From: Ramazzottius varieornatus
Taxonomy: Eukaryota; Tardigrada; Eutardigrada; Parachela; Ramazzottiidae
Length of the DNA: 64,000 nucleotides
Direction: 5' to 3'
Assembly: GCA_001949185.1 (NCBI GenBank)
Contig: BDGG01000014.1
Span: 814,504-878,503 of the forward strand
Positions 41,601 to 53,876 of this stretch are shown here, one piece after another. The first letter of the stretch is position 1. Each line of letters begins with the position of its first letter. The notes beneath the pieces were generated by a model, which worked only from the letters and a program-made list of their open reading frames with translations, had not been told where the DNA came from and did not search any database. Both the position numbers and the translations under genes were made by a program.

Positions 41601-42452
41601 TAAGGCAGTGATCCTGCATGTTTTGTTTACCGGCCTCTCAATTCATAATTGGGTTTTCAGACTGCCTGTGTGGTGGATAGTCACACTGGGACCCCTTCGT
41701 CCGCACTGCCCACTTTTCCACAAAGAGCCTCTCTTTTCTTTTACGTGGTCACGTCACTGCCTCGCTGACAGCTACATTAGTGCTTCACTGCCTCAAACGA
41801 AAGGCCCAGCCGTATCCATAGTTGACTGGTGTCATTCGGATAATATTGTGAAAACTCGACAATGAGACGTTTTTCTACGATTTAGTTTCTCTCATGCCTC
41901 GAAACTGGGGAACCCGTTAACAGGTCGTAACGGGTTGCTTTTCGACAGTGGTCGTTAAAGATCTGGTGGCATTCGAGCCTTTAACCTCCGTTCGTGGTTA
42001 ATGAAAACATTCTTGGCAAATGCTTTGGCAGTGGTCACCGGAGTGACAAATCGAATGTGAAATATGTTTAGGTTTTGCTGAAAGGACTTACGGAGTACTG
42101 TTTGGCAATGGGTATGAAAGGCCTCAGTGATGATATCAGCACAAGGCGCCACACTGCGACCAGGTAACTTCTTCTCCCAGCATTTGTGTCCGTCGAAGGT
42201 CACGGGACAGTAAACTCCCTCTGCATGGTCCTCCCGAGGGTTCAGCCACGAGTTGAGGTAGCAGCTGAAAGCTTTACGCAGACAGCTAGGGCGGTCTTCT
42301 GGGTCATCGGCATTATGGCAAATCTCCGTGTCGTTCCGCACCTGCTCAATCTGCTTCTGTTGCCATAAACTTAAATCACTCCAGCTGCCTTTCAGGTCAC
42401 GCAGGATGGAAAGGTAGATATCTTTAGCAGTAGCGCCTTCACTGCTGTCCAT
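38611..42452 (-). CDS. Class B1 (secretin-family) peptide-hormone GPCR
   Basis: Nine exons in phase: 42452-42092, 41303-41140, 40783-40668, 40593-40470, 40394-40238, 40179-40004, 39892-39710, 39562-39524 and 39225-38611; 644 residues. The ectodomain carries the hormone-receptor cysteine pattern (VYCPVTFDGHKCWEK, APCADII, YRDCGADGHWL, ACKQYFDSC). TM1 is in exon 3. Exon 4 has TLYCNRNSIHKNL, the class B hallmark at the end of TM2. ECL2 has NKCWSEYSKQPYHWIITGP, TM5-TM6 have VRKAIKATFILVPLLGI, and TM7 has GIFVALIYCFLNTEVQ. IHKNL and VTKLRANN recall calcitonin/DH31-like receptors, but PDF or DH44 receptors are not excluded. The last 180 residues form a long Ser/Arg-rich cytoplasmic tail. No signal peptide follows the chosen ATG; an upstream exon may supply one. 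Confidence 0.9.
41419..41567. repeat. TGCGCCACTT repeat units in a class B GPCR intron
   Basis: CCTTAAGTGGCGCC (41419), GTGGTGCGCCATTTA (41518) and TTTCAAGTGGCGCAT (41552) lie in the first intron of the receptor. They carry the arms of the dispersed palindrome family, here spread wider than elsewhere. Confidence 0.55.
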
Positions 42453-45400
42453 CTCGTATCCGGTATGTTAACAGTGGGATGACGAGTGGCTGGTGATGAA
42501 AACATTCACGGACATTGTGGGCGGTTAATCGTCCTTCTTCGAAGATGGAGGGTTTGTCCCTTGATAAACCGGCCTGCAATCAAGCAGAAAAAAGAGTTCA
42601 AAAGTTCGCCATAGTTGCAGAGTAGAAAGAATTCATCGGGACTGCTGTTATATTAATTATCATCCTAGAACAGTGTTCAGCGTCAGACACTGGAAACCAA
42701 TAAGAGTAACGATCACAATCATTCCATTCTAGTGCACCCTATTTTTATGTACGAGTACTGTAGAATGTTAAGTGCCGTGGGGGAGACTAAACGGTTGGAA
42801 AGTTGCATTTATCGCCAAAATTGTTCCTTCTGCTAATTATCATATGGTGGGAAGAAGATTCAGAATGATTAAAAGATACTTTTTGATTATCGTCTACAAA
42901 TGAAAAGTCAGACAAGTGCGAATATGTTTTGATAAGCATCTGAATGGGGGAAAAATGGTGTATGTTATGACTGAGCGACTGAGCGTTAATGTGATTTACG
43001 GCTATTGGATGTTTGGCTACCCCATGACAAATTGTAAATGACAGACTATGGAAGCATTTCGACGCAGGAACGTGGAGTGATTTTGTAGCTAAACAAAACA
43101 CCATGCTTTGTCCTGGGCTGGAGGGAGCTTCCTGTACTGATCGATTCTGCCCGTCATTGTGGGAGGAGAGTCCATCATGCGTTCTCATTACACACTTCTT
43201 TCGCGCGACGTGTTATGCAACTGTGGACACATCATCAGCAAAGTCTACGCATCACATCATCCACTTCAAGGCCGGTCGGTCCAGCAGGCATCTTAGTGTC
43301 TCACGCTGGAGAAAATCTGGTGGAGAGTTTGGAGGGAAGAAAGCACTGATTGGATCTATCCAAATCAGTCAATTTACCTACTGTACCATCTGCTCTGGGA
43401 TACCCAGATGGTGCGAAGACGAATCATCGACGTCGTCGTTTGCATTCTTGATCGCTCGGGCACACCATTGTGAACGTGGTGTGCTGAAAACATGGCGGCT
43501 CTTACATGCCCACTACCCCTATACGGGGCAACCGATGGAACTAGACTAGCGCAAAAGACAAGGGCGGCACTTAGGTGGGATCAGACGAAAGTCTGCACTT
43601 AGAGAGCCCAGCTGTCGTCTACAGCAGCTTCTTTAAATTTAGAGTGCAGATAAAGAAGTTAGGAAAGCTAAGGGATGTTGAGATATTGATCCTGCCTGCT
43701 TAATAACTGCTATCGGCCTCGACACACATACGGCACTTGCTCCCGTCCCAAGCCTTCCTCTAAAGTGTTCCCTGAGCACATCCGATGTATTCACAGATGT
43801 AATTTAATGTCCCTCCACAGTAGTCTTGCCACCAGATTCTTCGATTTTGATTTATTCAGGAGAGAAAAGAAAATCGAACAAGTTCAAGATAATTAGTGCC
43901 TTGAAGCTGTGAAAAATGAATGGCTAATTGATCGAGGCTGGGAAAGCGCCATTGATTATTTTTCGAGCTAGCTGTTGATTCTGGCCATGTCTGCTGGAAT
44001 GTTGAATGGCAAGGCTGGTAAGCGGCTGACAGTTGCCGGCCACGTTTATATTTCGGAGGGTATTTTGGGTCTGTAGATCTCCTCCTGCACCTGCATATTG
44101 ATCCAGGCTGGAGCTGTGGCTCTTCTGACAGAGACAGCGTCACAGCTGCTCACTGACCGTTTGGCTGGCTGGCTGGCCTGATGTTTGCTGTTGGATGGCA
44201 GCAGGAGCTGCATGGCCATCCAGGCAGCTAGCGCAAAACGATGGTTGCAGGGCACCCACCATGTTGACACTGTAAGACAAGCCGCGCACTTCCGCCCTAA
44301 AATCAATCCGCCTTTTGATATACAAGCACTCTGTCTGTCCTCCTTCCTTCTTTCAATCACTCCTGCCCGCAGACTTGGCTTAAACACTGACCTTTACTGA
44401 TCGCCCTCCAAAATCAACAAACAGTCCGACAAAATGCAGGACATGAGTAGTTATTCGCTAGTGTAGCAGAAACACTCATCAGTTAGTATTTTTTGGATGT
44501 ATAACAGCGGGATGATTTTCTTTTTTTTTCACTGCTTTTGATGTTACAGAAAAAAGTAATTTGAGGTTGATAGTGGGGATTAGCGTAATGCGAGCGGAAA
44601 GTCATCGGCGACTGATGGTGGGGGCGTCAAAGCTGGGCAAAGCCGATAAGTGTCAATGAAATAATTGAGAGTCAGATATGGGAGGCTAAATCAGTTTGCA
44701 AATGGCTTGGATGGTACTTCCCTAGAGGCAGACGTTTTCCGCCGGGAATAGCTGGAGAGCTCTTGTCGCCTTCTTCTGCCGCCGGCCAGATTTACCCAGG
44801 ACCTTCTTCAACTCTTTATTGAAAAAGGCGCGAGTTCGTCAGCTGACAAATTCAAGATCGACCTTCAACCAAGCGTTTCGAACACTTGACAGTCGGAACA
44901 GCGTCAACTCTTCAGCTTGTTCAAGAAAAAGACAGACGAACGATAATGGTGCTCTGACCAGAATATCGGAAGGCGACTGATTTGTGTACGGGAAGATGGA
45001 AAAAGGTCGTTTTTAATTGCCGGAGTGATTTTACCGAGGTCGCCAATGACAAATGTTGATGTGTCGATGTCTTGACGAATGGTGAAAGAGGGTGAATAAT
45101 TAGCTAGTGGAGAGCGGAGATTGCTTGGCGGAGCTTGTTAAATGGCACGAGTGGCTAATGGCGGGTAATTTGTCGCTTGCCTTCTGGCATGCTCACTAGG
45201 CCTGGTCCGCCCCGTCGAACCCACAAAACAACATACGGGTAAATGGTGGCGTGATGAATGGAGGAGATAGCCATTTCTAAAGTCTGTTGCTCCTACTACA
45301 ATCTCTCCCGTTTTCACTAAAGATAACACACCACACTCAATCCTCCACTACCCTAACCACGACAACCAAAGAAGAGGGCACTGCCGAACGCAATTGCCGG

Positions 45401-48400
45401 CAACGAGACGCAGATATGGCCGGCAAATGAGAATGTAACGACCCATTACGCAAGGGCTAAAGAAATTTTCCCCCCAATGCAGAGCAAGCAAAGACAGCCA
45501 AGAGTAGTCTATGCAACCGTTACATTTTTCTATGGTATTTCTTCACTGCGAGGATTTCAGAAAAAGTTAGGTACATCACTGAATATTTTCTACGGCATTT
45601 TCTTCCGTTGCAAATCGTTACTGCGTGATATAAAGATATAATAAAAGGAGGAAACATACGAAAACGGTGTACAATAATCACGAGTTTTTCTGTAGCGTTA
45701 CAGAGAACTTAACTAGTAGAAATTCGAGTATACTGAGTCGGAAATCGGCTCGATGAGAAAAGCCAAAATTAAGGACTTACAGTTTTAATCTTGGAATATC
45801 CCGAATGTTTGTCGATAAAGATTAGCGTGTAGATTCAAAAATCGCATGTTTGTAAAGGAATACCCGAGAGATTATGAGATTCCCTATTGATGAAGCCTTT
45901 GAGGGAGAACTGGCACAGAAGGGAGGATGCACAGCTCTTATGGAAACATTATTCGTTGGTGCATTCCGGTGGGACAAGTCATAATTGAGCACTTAACGAG
46001 GCGTAATGAGCAATCAAGAATGCGTATAGGCCAATTGTTGATGCCCTTCATTAGCACGATAACCAAGTCATCGAATTTGCTCTTCCCATAACGTGCCACT
46101 CGATCAAAAAATAGCTGACTCTGAATTCTGAAATCCCCAAACAAGGAAGTGAGTTTCCGAGTACTGGGATTTTCGCTTGAATGATCAATGAACGGCTGAC
46201 TGGTTCAGAGAAGAGGGAAGATACGGAAAATTGGTACAACCGGAAAGTCGACTGACGAAAAAAAGTATGCGGAAGAGAATGCGGGGGTTGATGTGAGAAG
46301 GAAGTTTGTCGGGTATGCGAGGAGCTCTCTTGCTGGTTGGCTCCGGCTATTCTGAGCCTCGTAGTTGACTGCAACTGCAAGTGTACACTTGGCCCAGCAG
46401 GCTGTATGCTCCTTCCCGATATATCGACGGGAAGTGATGGCGGCCAATCTGCCGACGCCAGCAAAGAGAGTACAAAAGAGAGTATAGTGGCTCTCCATCG
46501 GCCTGAGAAACACTACAGCTAGCCAGCTCGTTCGTTCGTTGCATCCAAGTGTGAGAGGGAATGATGGCAGCGTCGCAACTCGATACTTTGCAAGCCGGGA
46601 AGGCATTGACGTGAAACCCGATGAGCCTACTTTGCATCAGCGCCATTCTGTGTCAAAAAAAACTTCCGGAGAAGAAATAGAAAAAAACTCGGAGATGATT
46701 ACAGCGCAATAACGCTTCTCGAGGGTGCCACAACCCGGAGGGCGCAAGCCAGATACTGAGATCACAGTATGCCGCTCTACTGTTCGCCGGAAAAATCGGT
46801 CGAAGATCCAGAATGGACAAGACCAAAAAACTCTTGCTTCAAAATTTCTTTTCAGAACTTAGAATCTGAAATAGGCCGGATTTGTTTTATCATTTACTGT
46901 GTTTGGGTTTTCCGGGTTTGCCGAGTTTCAACTTAGAATGCTTAGAAGGAATATATTGTACATCAGGCGATCGATACGATATCTGCCCTGTGTTGATTGA
47001 ATAGCTGGGTTAATTTGGCGCTTGTCAGCACCATGTATGCAGCGGTTAATTAAAGACCCAGGATATCGAAAAGCCGACTGTGAGCTGATGCAAACATTGC
47101 GGCATGCAGACGCAGTCACTAATCCCGGACATTCGCGTACTGCAGAAAGGAAAGGGCTTTAACGGGTGCGCATGTCAAGGGGATTGGGCGACCATCGACT
47201 TGACACTTGGATCAGAACCCGTCACCAGCCATCCAAACGAATGTAAGCGAATGTTTTCTTCGCTGATACCATGGTTTTACGTTGTGGCTAAAGCTTTCAA
47301 GAGAAGAGTAGGCCAACCCTGGTACAATTTTTACATCCGCTTCTTGAACCTAAAGCCGTCACTGTTGCACTTCAAGAGAAACTCCCCGGCTTTACTTACC
47401 CAGATTCATCCCTACTAGATTGATTGATTTAGCCTTTCTTGATACTTGTACAACGGCGCTTTGTACTTTCCAGTGTTTCAACCGTCCCTTAGGTTATGCT
47501 CCAGCAGGAACACGGAAGATAACAGACGGACGAGAGGTTGATACCCTTATTTACAGTGGGGCTGTAGGTCGCCCCTTCCCTCAGTTCCTTGTTGACTGCG
47601 GGTAGGCGCAATCAGTTTTACGAGCAATCTGTAAAGTATACAGTTGCGAACGCAACGCAGACTGGTGCAGTGTGGTGCTTCAAAAGGTTTGTTGCTATCT
47701 GGTGCGCGATCAGCAGCTGGAGTTCGACCGCGAGCACGCATTGCAGTTCGCCGAACTTGTCTATCAACATTTGCACGCATGGACGCCACGACACAAGAGT
47801 TTATCACAAATACAGCCAGCAATCCTCCACGGATTTTCTCCCTCGATAGAAAAATAATCTTGACGTGTCAGAAGACGTAACGAAGTGAAGTTAGCGAACA
47901 CCCACAAAGACGTTGGGTGTCAAAATGTATGTTGGACTTAGGTGTTAAGATGATTGTGGAGCCCTCTTGCACAAAGACAAAATGTGTCTTGATGCCTGTC
48001 GCTGCCTGTCGCTCGAAGCAGTATTTCAAGAGTAATATCTTCAAGAGGCTTTTGAGTTGTTATTTGATGATTGACGAACTGAAGAAATGCTGGTTGATGC
48101 TTTGATGGCTGGACAAGTTCAAGAACAAGTACGTCCTGTTTTCACAGCTGACGCATGGCTTTCTCGGTTGAGCGCGGTACTCACTTATTTTTAGCGGCGT
48201 AAGGTAAACAGACCGCTCATCAATGACGACCCACCGCTCCAGCCATCGTGTCGTAATTTCCGCTTGTTAAATGCTACACAGTGGGCCATCATACATAAGA
48301 AGGAACTCCCGCTGATTTATGGCACTGTAGTTACTTTTAGCAAACGTCTGGTTTCAGAAATCATACTCTTCGTGAAGTTACCGATTTCCTAGGCTGAAGC

Positions 48401-50774
48401 TGAATTAACCACCCACAGCACATACCTTGACAGCTGTCCTTAATCCGCTTGTTTTTCGCGCTGGATTGGATATTCCAGTCGAGCTTCTTCCGGTGTCAAG
48501 TGGAAGTTTACCGGCGGATTTTTCCCGTTTCTGGGGAAGAAAGAACAAGGAGAAAACAGAAAACAGCCTGTACTGTAGCTCGTGGATTGCAAGCGTAGGT
48601 AGATCGACAGGCGATATGGTAAATCACCACTACGCGCCTTCCTGGTCGTCAGTGGGTTATCAGGTTATCAATGAGTCTAAGGTGGAGTTTTCGCACTTTC
48701 ACCAGATAATATTGCCTATTTGATTAGAGTAATAACCGCCTTGGGAGCTGATTAGGTACAGCCGGCAGCACGTGAAATACAGTGTGAACTAAACGGGTAT
48801 GACAGGGAAAGTGTTGATTGTCGCTGCAGCAAGGGACTAAAAGTGGCAAGTATTAAAGAAGAAGAAGAAAAGCGTACAAAAGTAAATATAGTCTATTGTG
48901 TCGTCTCAAGAGTGCAGCAACAAGAAAGCAGGACTGTTCTGGAGTGCACCGTCAAGCTGCTCGTTGTCGACGCGTTGGTAGGTTGTAGAGCCAGCTAGGT
49001 TATGCTGACCAAGTGTTGACATTGCTCGCACACTGACATTGAGGCGAGCAACGCGGAACTTCATTTTTGTTCAGTCATTTTCCCATAGTCAATCAATGTG
49101 CTCGACCCACCAAAATCAAATCTAGTCGGCATGAGACACGTCCCGCTAAAATTAATATACCGGAAATCGAGACATCATCACCGAGCTCGCGCCTTTTGTC
49201 TACATCATACCAATCGTATCAGGTGCGGAAGTATAACTTCACCCCCTTAAAACACTATGCCTTCAAAAATTCATAGTTCTACCCCTCCCGTCTTTTCGTT
49301 CTAACCATTTTTTTCTGTCAGTTCATCAAAACCCGTCCTTGGTTTGACACTTCATTGATTCAAGTTTTTTAGCTCTGGGGTACGGTAGGATTATTTTGGC
49401 TAGTCAAGCGTCACTGAAATTTCGGAGGTTTTGGTGCCTGAATTTCATTGAGGCACGAACGCATCTTGCACCGCCGACAAAATCGGATTCGTGTTTGACG
49501 ATGAAACCGCTAACAGTTTTATCGTGATTGATTGGGTCGATCGGTTTCGTTCTGGAGATTTATCATTCAAAAATTACCATTACGGAAGACTGAAATTGAA
49601 AGTGAATGACAATGTACTTGCTGACCGATTATGTCACACCCGGTTCTCCCTAAACTATTGTATAATTTTTGAAGGACTGACATATTCCTCCCCGAAGTCT
49701 TGCTGTAAACAAAAACGGAACGGGGAAGGCAAGGAAACAAGAGTAGTGGATACCCCACTTACTTCGCACACCTTAAAAAAGACACAGAGTTCTGCCTTTT
49801 CTCCCTCACTGGAGTGCCGATAGCGAACCGCATCCCTACCGGTGACAGTACGGGTGTTTTTAGAAGGTTTCTAAGCGAGGAACGGTGTGTTTCGACAGAG
49901 GCCAACCACCACGGAAAAGTCTGAACCGTGAGCAGCACTAAGAGAGAACCATGATAATACCAATAGTTTGATGGCCACGTAACACCCTTGACCGCTATAA
50001 ATCTCTCTCACCCAGCAAAGGGATAAGGACAGTCTCGAACTCTCTGAATCAGAGAGTTTTTATGGAAAACGTTTCCGTTCAAAAGACAAACTCGATTCGC
50101 GGACTGGACCCACTACAGTTGCAAGACATTTCCGGAGTGCGCACTGAACAAAACACTGCCGCAGAACTGCAGGAAGAGGATCTGAGAATTCGCATTCCCG
50201 CTTCTTATAGTAAGATCCTGGAACTAACAGGTAATCAGCTGCTCAAGAACTAGGACCTTCTCCAGCGAGATAGAAAAATTTTCCCGGAAAGCGGTCGAAG
50301 AGTGCCATTACAAATTTTTAGTTTTTCGGTTCCCCCAGGCTTCTGCTGCAATGGAACGGAATGTCTTCCAAAAAAGCCTCGGGAGTGCTGTGCTGGCATG
50401 GGTGTACAAGTTGATAAAAAAACTTCAGACCTTGCGTCAAGAAAAATTTTTTGACTTCGGGAGAGGACAAGGGCACAAGTCATGCTTCCACACCTGATAC
50501 CTTTGCACGAACTACCCACATGACGCAAACGTACAACACGAAGAGCTGTTTCCCTCCAGCCTATGCGCCAGTGGTTGCATTCAAGTCGTACACACACGAA
50601 ACACGTAAGTAATATCTTATCAAGAGTCAAAAATAGGATAAGACGAACTTGAAAACTAAAACCAAGAATAGACAGAGGGTCGTGATTTAATATTGCCAAG
50701 CTGTTCTGCACACCTGTATCATTTCTTTTTTGATATTTATCAGGCTACGTTTTTGTAAAACCGGCAAAGACAAT
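42453..50774. other. 8.3 kb without a recognised gene
   Basis: Open frames here (for example 43103-43549 plus, 44046-44387 minus, 46205-46606 minus, 50250-50711 minus) overlap on both strands, lack domains and end without splice partners. A 64-codon frame from ATG 50062 ends near a good donor (AACAG|GTAATC, 50231) and could be an upstream exon of the transporter, but I found no in-frame junction with it. A signal-peptide exon of the class B receptor may also hide here. Confidence 0.4.
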
Positions 50775-52482
50775 ATGCGCCCAGTCTCCCTGTCTTCATG
50801 CTCCAGTGAGGATCAGTGCGCCCTGCCAATCAAGCCTGTCAGATTCGGCCACCGTCATGTCTTACTGGTGCTGGCTTTCTGCGGAATCTGCTTCATGTAT
50901 GCGACGCGTGTAGGACTAAGCATCGCCATGGTGGCCATGACGGCGCAGCCAGTGGGCTGGCAGCATTCTGACAACCTCAGTGTTGCCTGTCCGGCCAACG
51001 TCCCCATGCAGCAGCTCAACGTAACGAAGAGACACAGGACGTACAACTGGGATCCAAAGATGCAAGGTCTGCTTCATGGTGCCTTCTTTTACGGCTATCT
51101 GCTCTCGCAAATACCTGGTGCGTGGCTGTCCCACCGGATAGGGGCAAAAGTGCCCTTCGGCGTTAGTATGGTGGCCATCGGAGTGCTGACCATCTTTGCA
51201 CCTGTGGCTGCCGACGCCGGTGTGGGGACCTTCTTCGTCTTCCGGCTGGCCGTTGGATTCTTTCAGGTAATCAGAAGCATGATGCAGTACAGGGTTTACT
51301 GTTGAGAAAACGTACCTGTGCGCACGTGCACAGTAGGATATATCAGGTAATGATGGAAAATATTGTGGAGGAACGTTAAAGTGCTCTGTCTGGTTCAGAC
51401 TGCATACAATTAATCTTTAATAAATAGCTTGCTGGTTTTCCAACATGATCGGCCAGATGGCCTCCTGATTACCTAAACGCCGCGTTGCTTTTTAGGGCAT
51501 CATATTTCCATCGATCACATCGTTATGGACCAAATGGGCTCCGCCGCTCGAGCGAGGTCGGTTACTGTCCGTAACCTACTCCGGCGCCCACCTCGGCACT
51601 GTCTTCGGCATGTTCGTCGCCGGCTTCCTGGCTGACACTCACGGCTGGGAGTCCATCTTCTTTGTCTTTGGTGGCCTGTGCCTCCTCTGGGCCCTGCCCT
51701 GGTTTTTCATTGCCCACGACTCGCCTGCACAGCATCCTCGAATCTCCGCGCGTGAGCTTGCTTACATCACTCATTCACTCCGCTCCGATACTTGCCCAAA
51801 ACCCGAGTTCATTTCTGGCCTGGCTCCATCTTCCCTCCACAGACCAATTCCCCTTACCGCCATCCTGAAAACACCGGCCTTTCTCGCGGTCCTCGTTGTC
51901 GAGTTTGGCCACCACTGGGCGTTCTACACCATGACCACCAACCTGCCAACCTACTTCGACCACATTCTCCATTTATCAATACGTAGAAATGGCGCACTTT
52001 CGGCCATGCCTTACCTAGTGCGCTTCATCGTGACGATTCTTGCCGTATTTCTCGGTGATTACTGGAGGACTCAGCGCACATTCTCCCCGTCTACTCTTCG
52101 CAAGATTTTTTCTAATACCGCGTTTGTGGGAAGTGGAGCTGCATTGATAGCGGTGGCCTTTGTGGGATGTAATAGTACCCAGGTTGTTGCGCTGTTCGGA
52201 GCAGCTGTCGGATTCAGTGGGATGATTTACGCTGGCTACATTATCGGCTACAGTGAGATGTCGCCGACCTTCGGCGGGATTTTGATCGCCGTCGGAAACA
52301 GTTCGGGGACAGTGACGGGCATCGTCGCCCCTTATGTCGTTGGTGTACTGACGCAAGGTCCGGAGGGACAGACGGTCGAACGGTGGCAGATCGTTTTTCT
52401 AATTTCAGCTGGCATGTATGCCTTTATTACCCTGGTTTATACCATATTCGGCTCAGCAAAACGGCAGAAATGGGACGAGTAA
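50775..52482 (+). CDS. SLC17/sialin-type anion transporter
   Basis: Major-facilitator membrane transporter; SLC17 members move organic anions (sialic acid, glutamate, phosphate) with H+ or Na+. Exons 50775-51266 and 51496-52482 join in phase 0 and give 492 residues, the usual SLC17 length. Seen: TM1 with CFMYATRVGLSIAMVAM (compare the conserved Arg of the family), a luminal loop with N-glycosylation sites (DNLSVAC, LNVTKR), GAFFYGYLLSQIPGAWLSHR in TM2-TM3, FPSITSLWTKWAPPLERGRL (TM4 loop), YSGAHLGTVFGMFVAGFLAD, and EFGHHWAFYTMTTNLPTYF in the second half. The cytosolic N-terminus is short. Substrate cannot be told from sequence. An N-terminal extension upstream of the ATG at 50775 is open for 15 codons but lacks likeness. 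Confidence 0.9.
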
Positions 52483-53189
52483 AAAAACGAAAAGCAAAAC
52501 AAACGCTACTGCTATGTAGATACCGTTGGAAAAATCTCGTATGAGTTACAGATCAAAGAGAACACGTTGTGTTATTCAGACAGAAGAACATTATTGACTA
52601 CTGAATTGCATTGGGTGCAGTTCATAAGTTTGTTGACGGACTGGCGCAGCTTGCCCAGTGAAAAGAACAGTACACGCGCGACGAGATATTATGGGCCAGT
52701 GAAAATTACGGGCCCGGCGGAAAAGACGGCAAATTTACAATTTGTATGGAAATCAGAAACACATATCGGACAAGTGACGTAACGTTGTAAAATTCAACCG
52801 TAGAAAATTGTCATGGACAGTGGCCATCAGCTGTTTCATGTTTTACTCTAACACTGTAACGCTGCTGTCGACTTTCTCCAGGAGAAGCCCTGGACTAGCT
52901 TGAACTGTTGAAGTTGTGCGTGCTCCGGTAAAACGAAGATCTAGAAACTGCTATAACAATTATATGACAAGTTTTAGCTCTTCGGCCCAATATCCAGCAC
53001 GTCCGTACAGCAGTCCAGCCTTTGATGTTAGTTTTTGCTTGTAGCAAGAATCACCTGCCCGTGCCGAGGTAGCGAAAGGGCCTGGTCAGTAATTTTTACT
53101 GGCCCGAAATATCCCGTCGTTCGTGTAATGTACAATCGGATTCACCTAAAAGACGGTATAGATTAGAGCATTCTCCGGTAAGAAGGAAA
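52483..53189. other. Intergenic repeat-rich stretch
   Basis: Degraded pieces of the ATGGGCCAGTAAAAATTA element family occur here: ATGGGCCAGTGAAAATTACGGGCC at about 52692 with GAAAAGACGGCAAATTTACA and TTCAACCGTAGAAAA after it, and CAGTAATTTTTACTGGCCC at about 53088. No gene recognised. Confidence 0.45.
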
Positions 53190-53194
53190 CATTT

Positions 53195-53876
53195 GTTTAG
53201 TTTGTGAAGTAGGCCAGCATGACGTAGACATTGTTGGGAGTCCTGGAGATAAGCGCAGCACGGGTGACAAATGTCAGGCTTTTGTACTAGTGCCCTTCTC
53301 CGCGTTGTCGCCTGTTCCGAAGAGATGTGAAAGTAACCTGTTGTTCATTCACAGACCTGGCCGCGGGAGCTGGGACGAGGGCCGTGCAGAGACCCGACCA
53401 GCGTCAGACACTCCTACATAATTCCGACGCGCCTGCAGTGCGAATGTCTTTCAGGGTGATGATTGGATATAGCAACACAAGTATGAAATACGGGACGTGG
53501 TAGCCGATAACACTGGACAGAGCAACAAGGCCGGCAGTTGACCTGATCAAAGTGCACTGTACCTCATCAGGCCTGGCATTCAGCTGCCCCCTATGACGCG
53601 CACGAACAGCCACGTGAAGAGGGCAATTGCGGAAGCCATCTCTCGGGTGCGGACATTGCGGTACTTTCCTGAAAGCAGCTCAGAAACGATTCAACGTGAG
53701 AGAGTGACCGTAGCGCTGTCCCAAAGTCAGCACCCAGTTGAAGTAGGCACAAGCCAAACATAATGACTTTTCGAACTGCCAGTAGCCGTAGAAGCTTCGC
53801 AAAGAGAAGTGAGCCCGTCGATGTAAGACATACTGTAAAAATACGCTGCGTCCGCGCAGTACGTCATCGTACACGC
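53195..53876 (-). pseudogene. Decayed class A GPCR, relative of the gene at 60208-61559
   Basis: Fragments in order match the intact receptor to the right: RSFYGYWQFEKSLCLACAYF (intact RSFYGFWPFGDPLCFAFSYF), HSLTLNRF, then a TGA where the intact gene has Trp. Next comes YRNVRTREMASAIALFTWLF in another frame, DEVQCTLIRSTAGLVALSSV back in the first, IGYHVPYFILVLLYP, and near 53199-53276 the TM6 remnant RTPNNVYVMLAYF. At least one nonsense change and two frame shifts break it. The N-terminal TM1-TM2 part is not recognisable. It is a dead paralogue, not a gene with tiny introns, since no splice sites lie at the breaks. Confidence 0.8.

Noticed and set aside
43103-43549. 148-codon plus-strand frame
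   Set aside because: No domain, no signal peptide or repeats, and no splice-linked neighbours; length is within what chance gives in 8 kb.
44046-44387. 113-codon minus-strand frame
   Set aside because: No recognisable segment, and a second frame overlaps it on the same strand.
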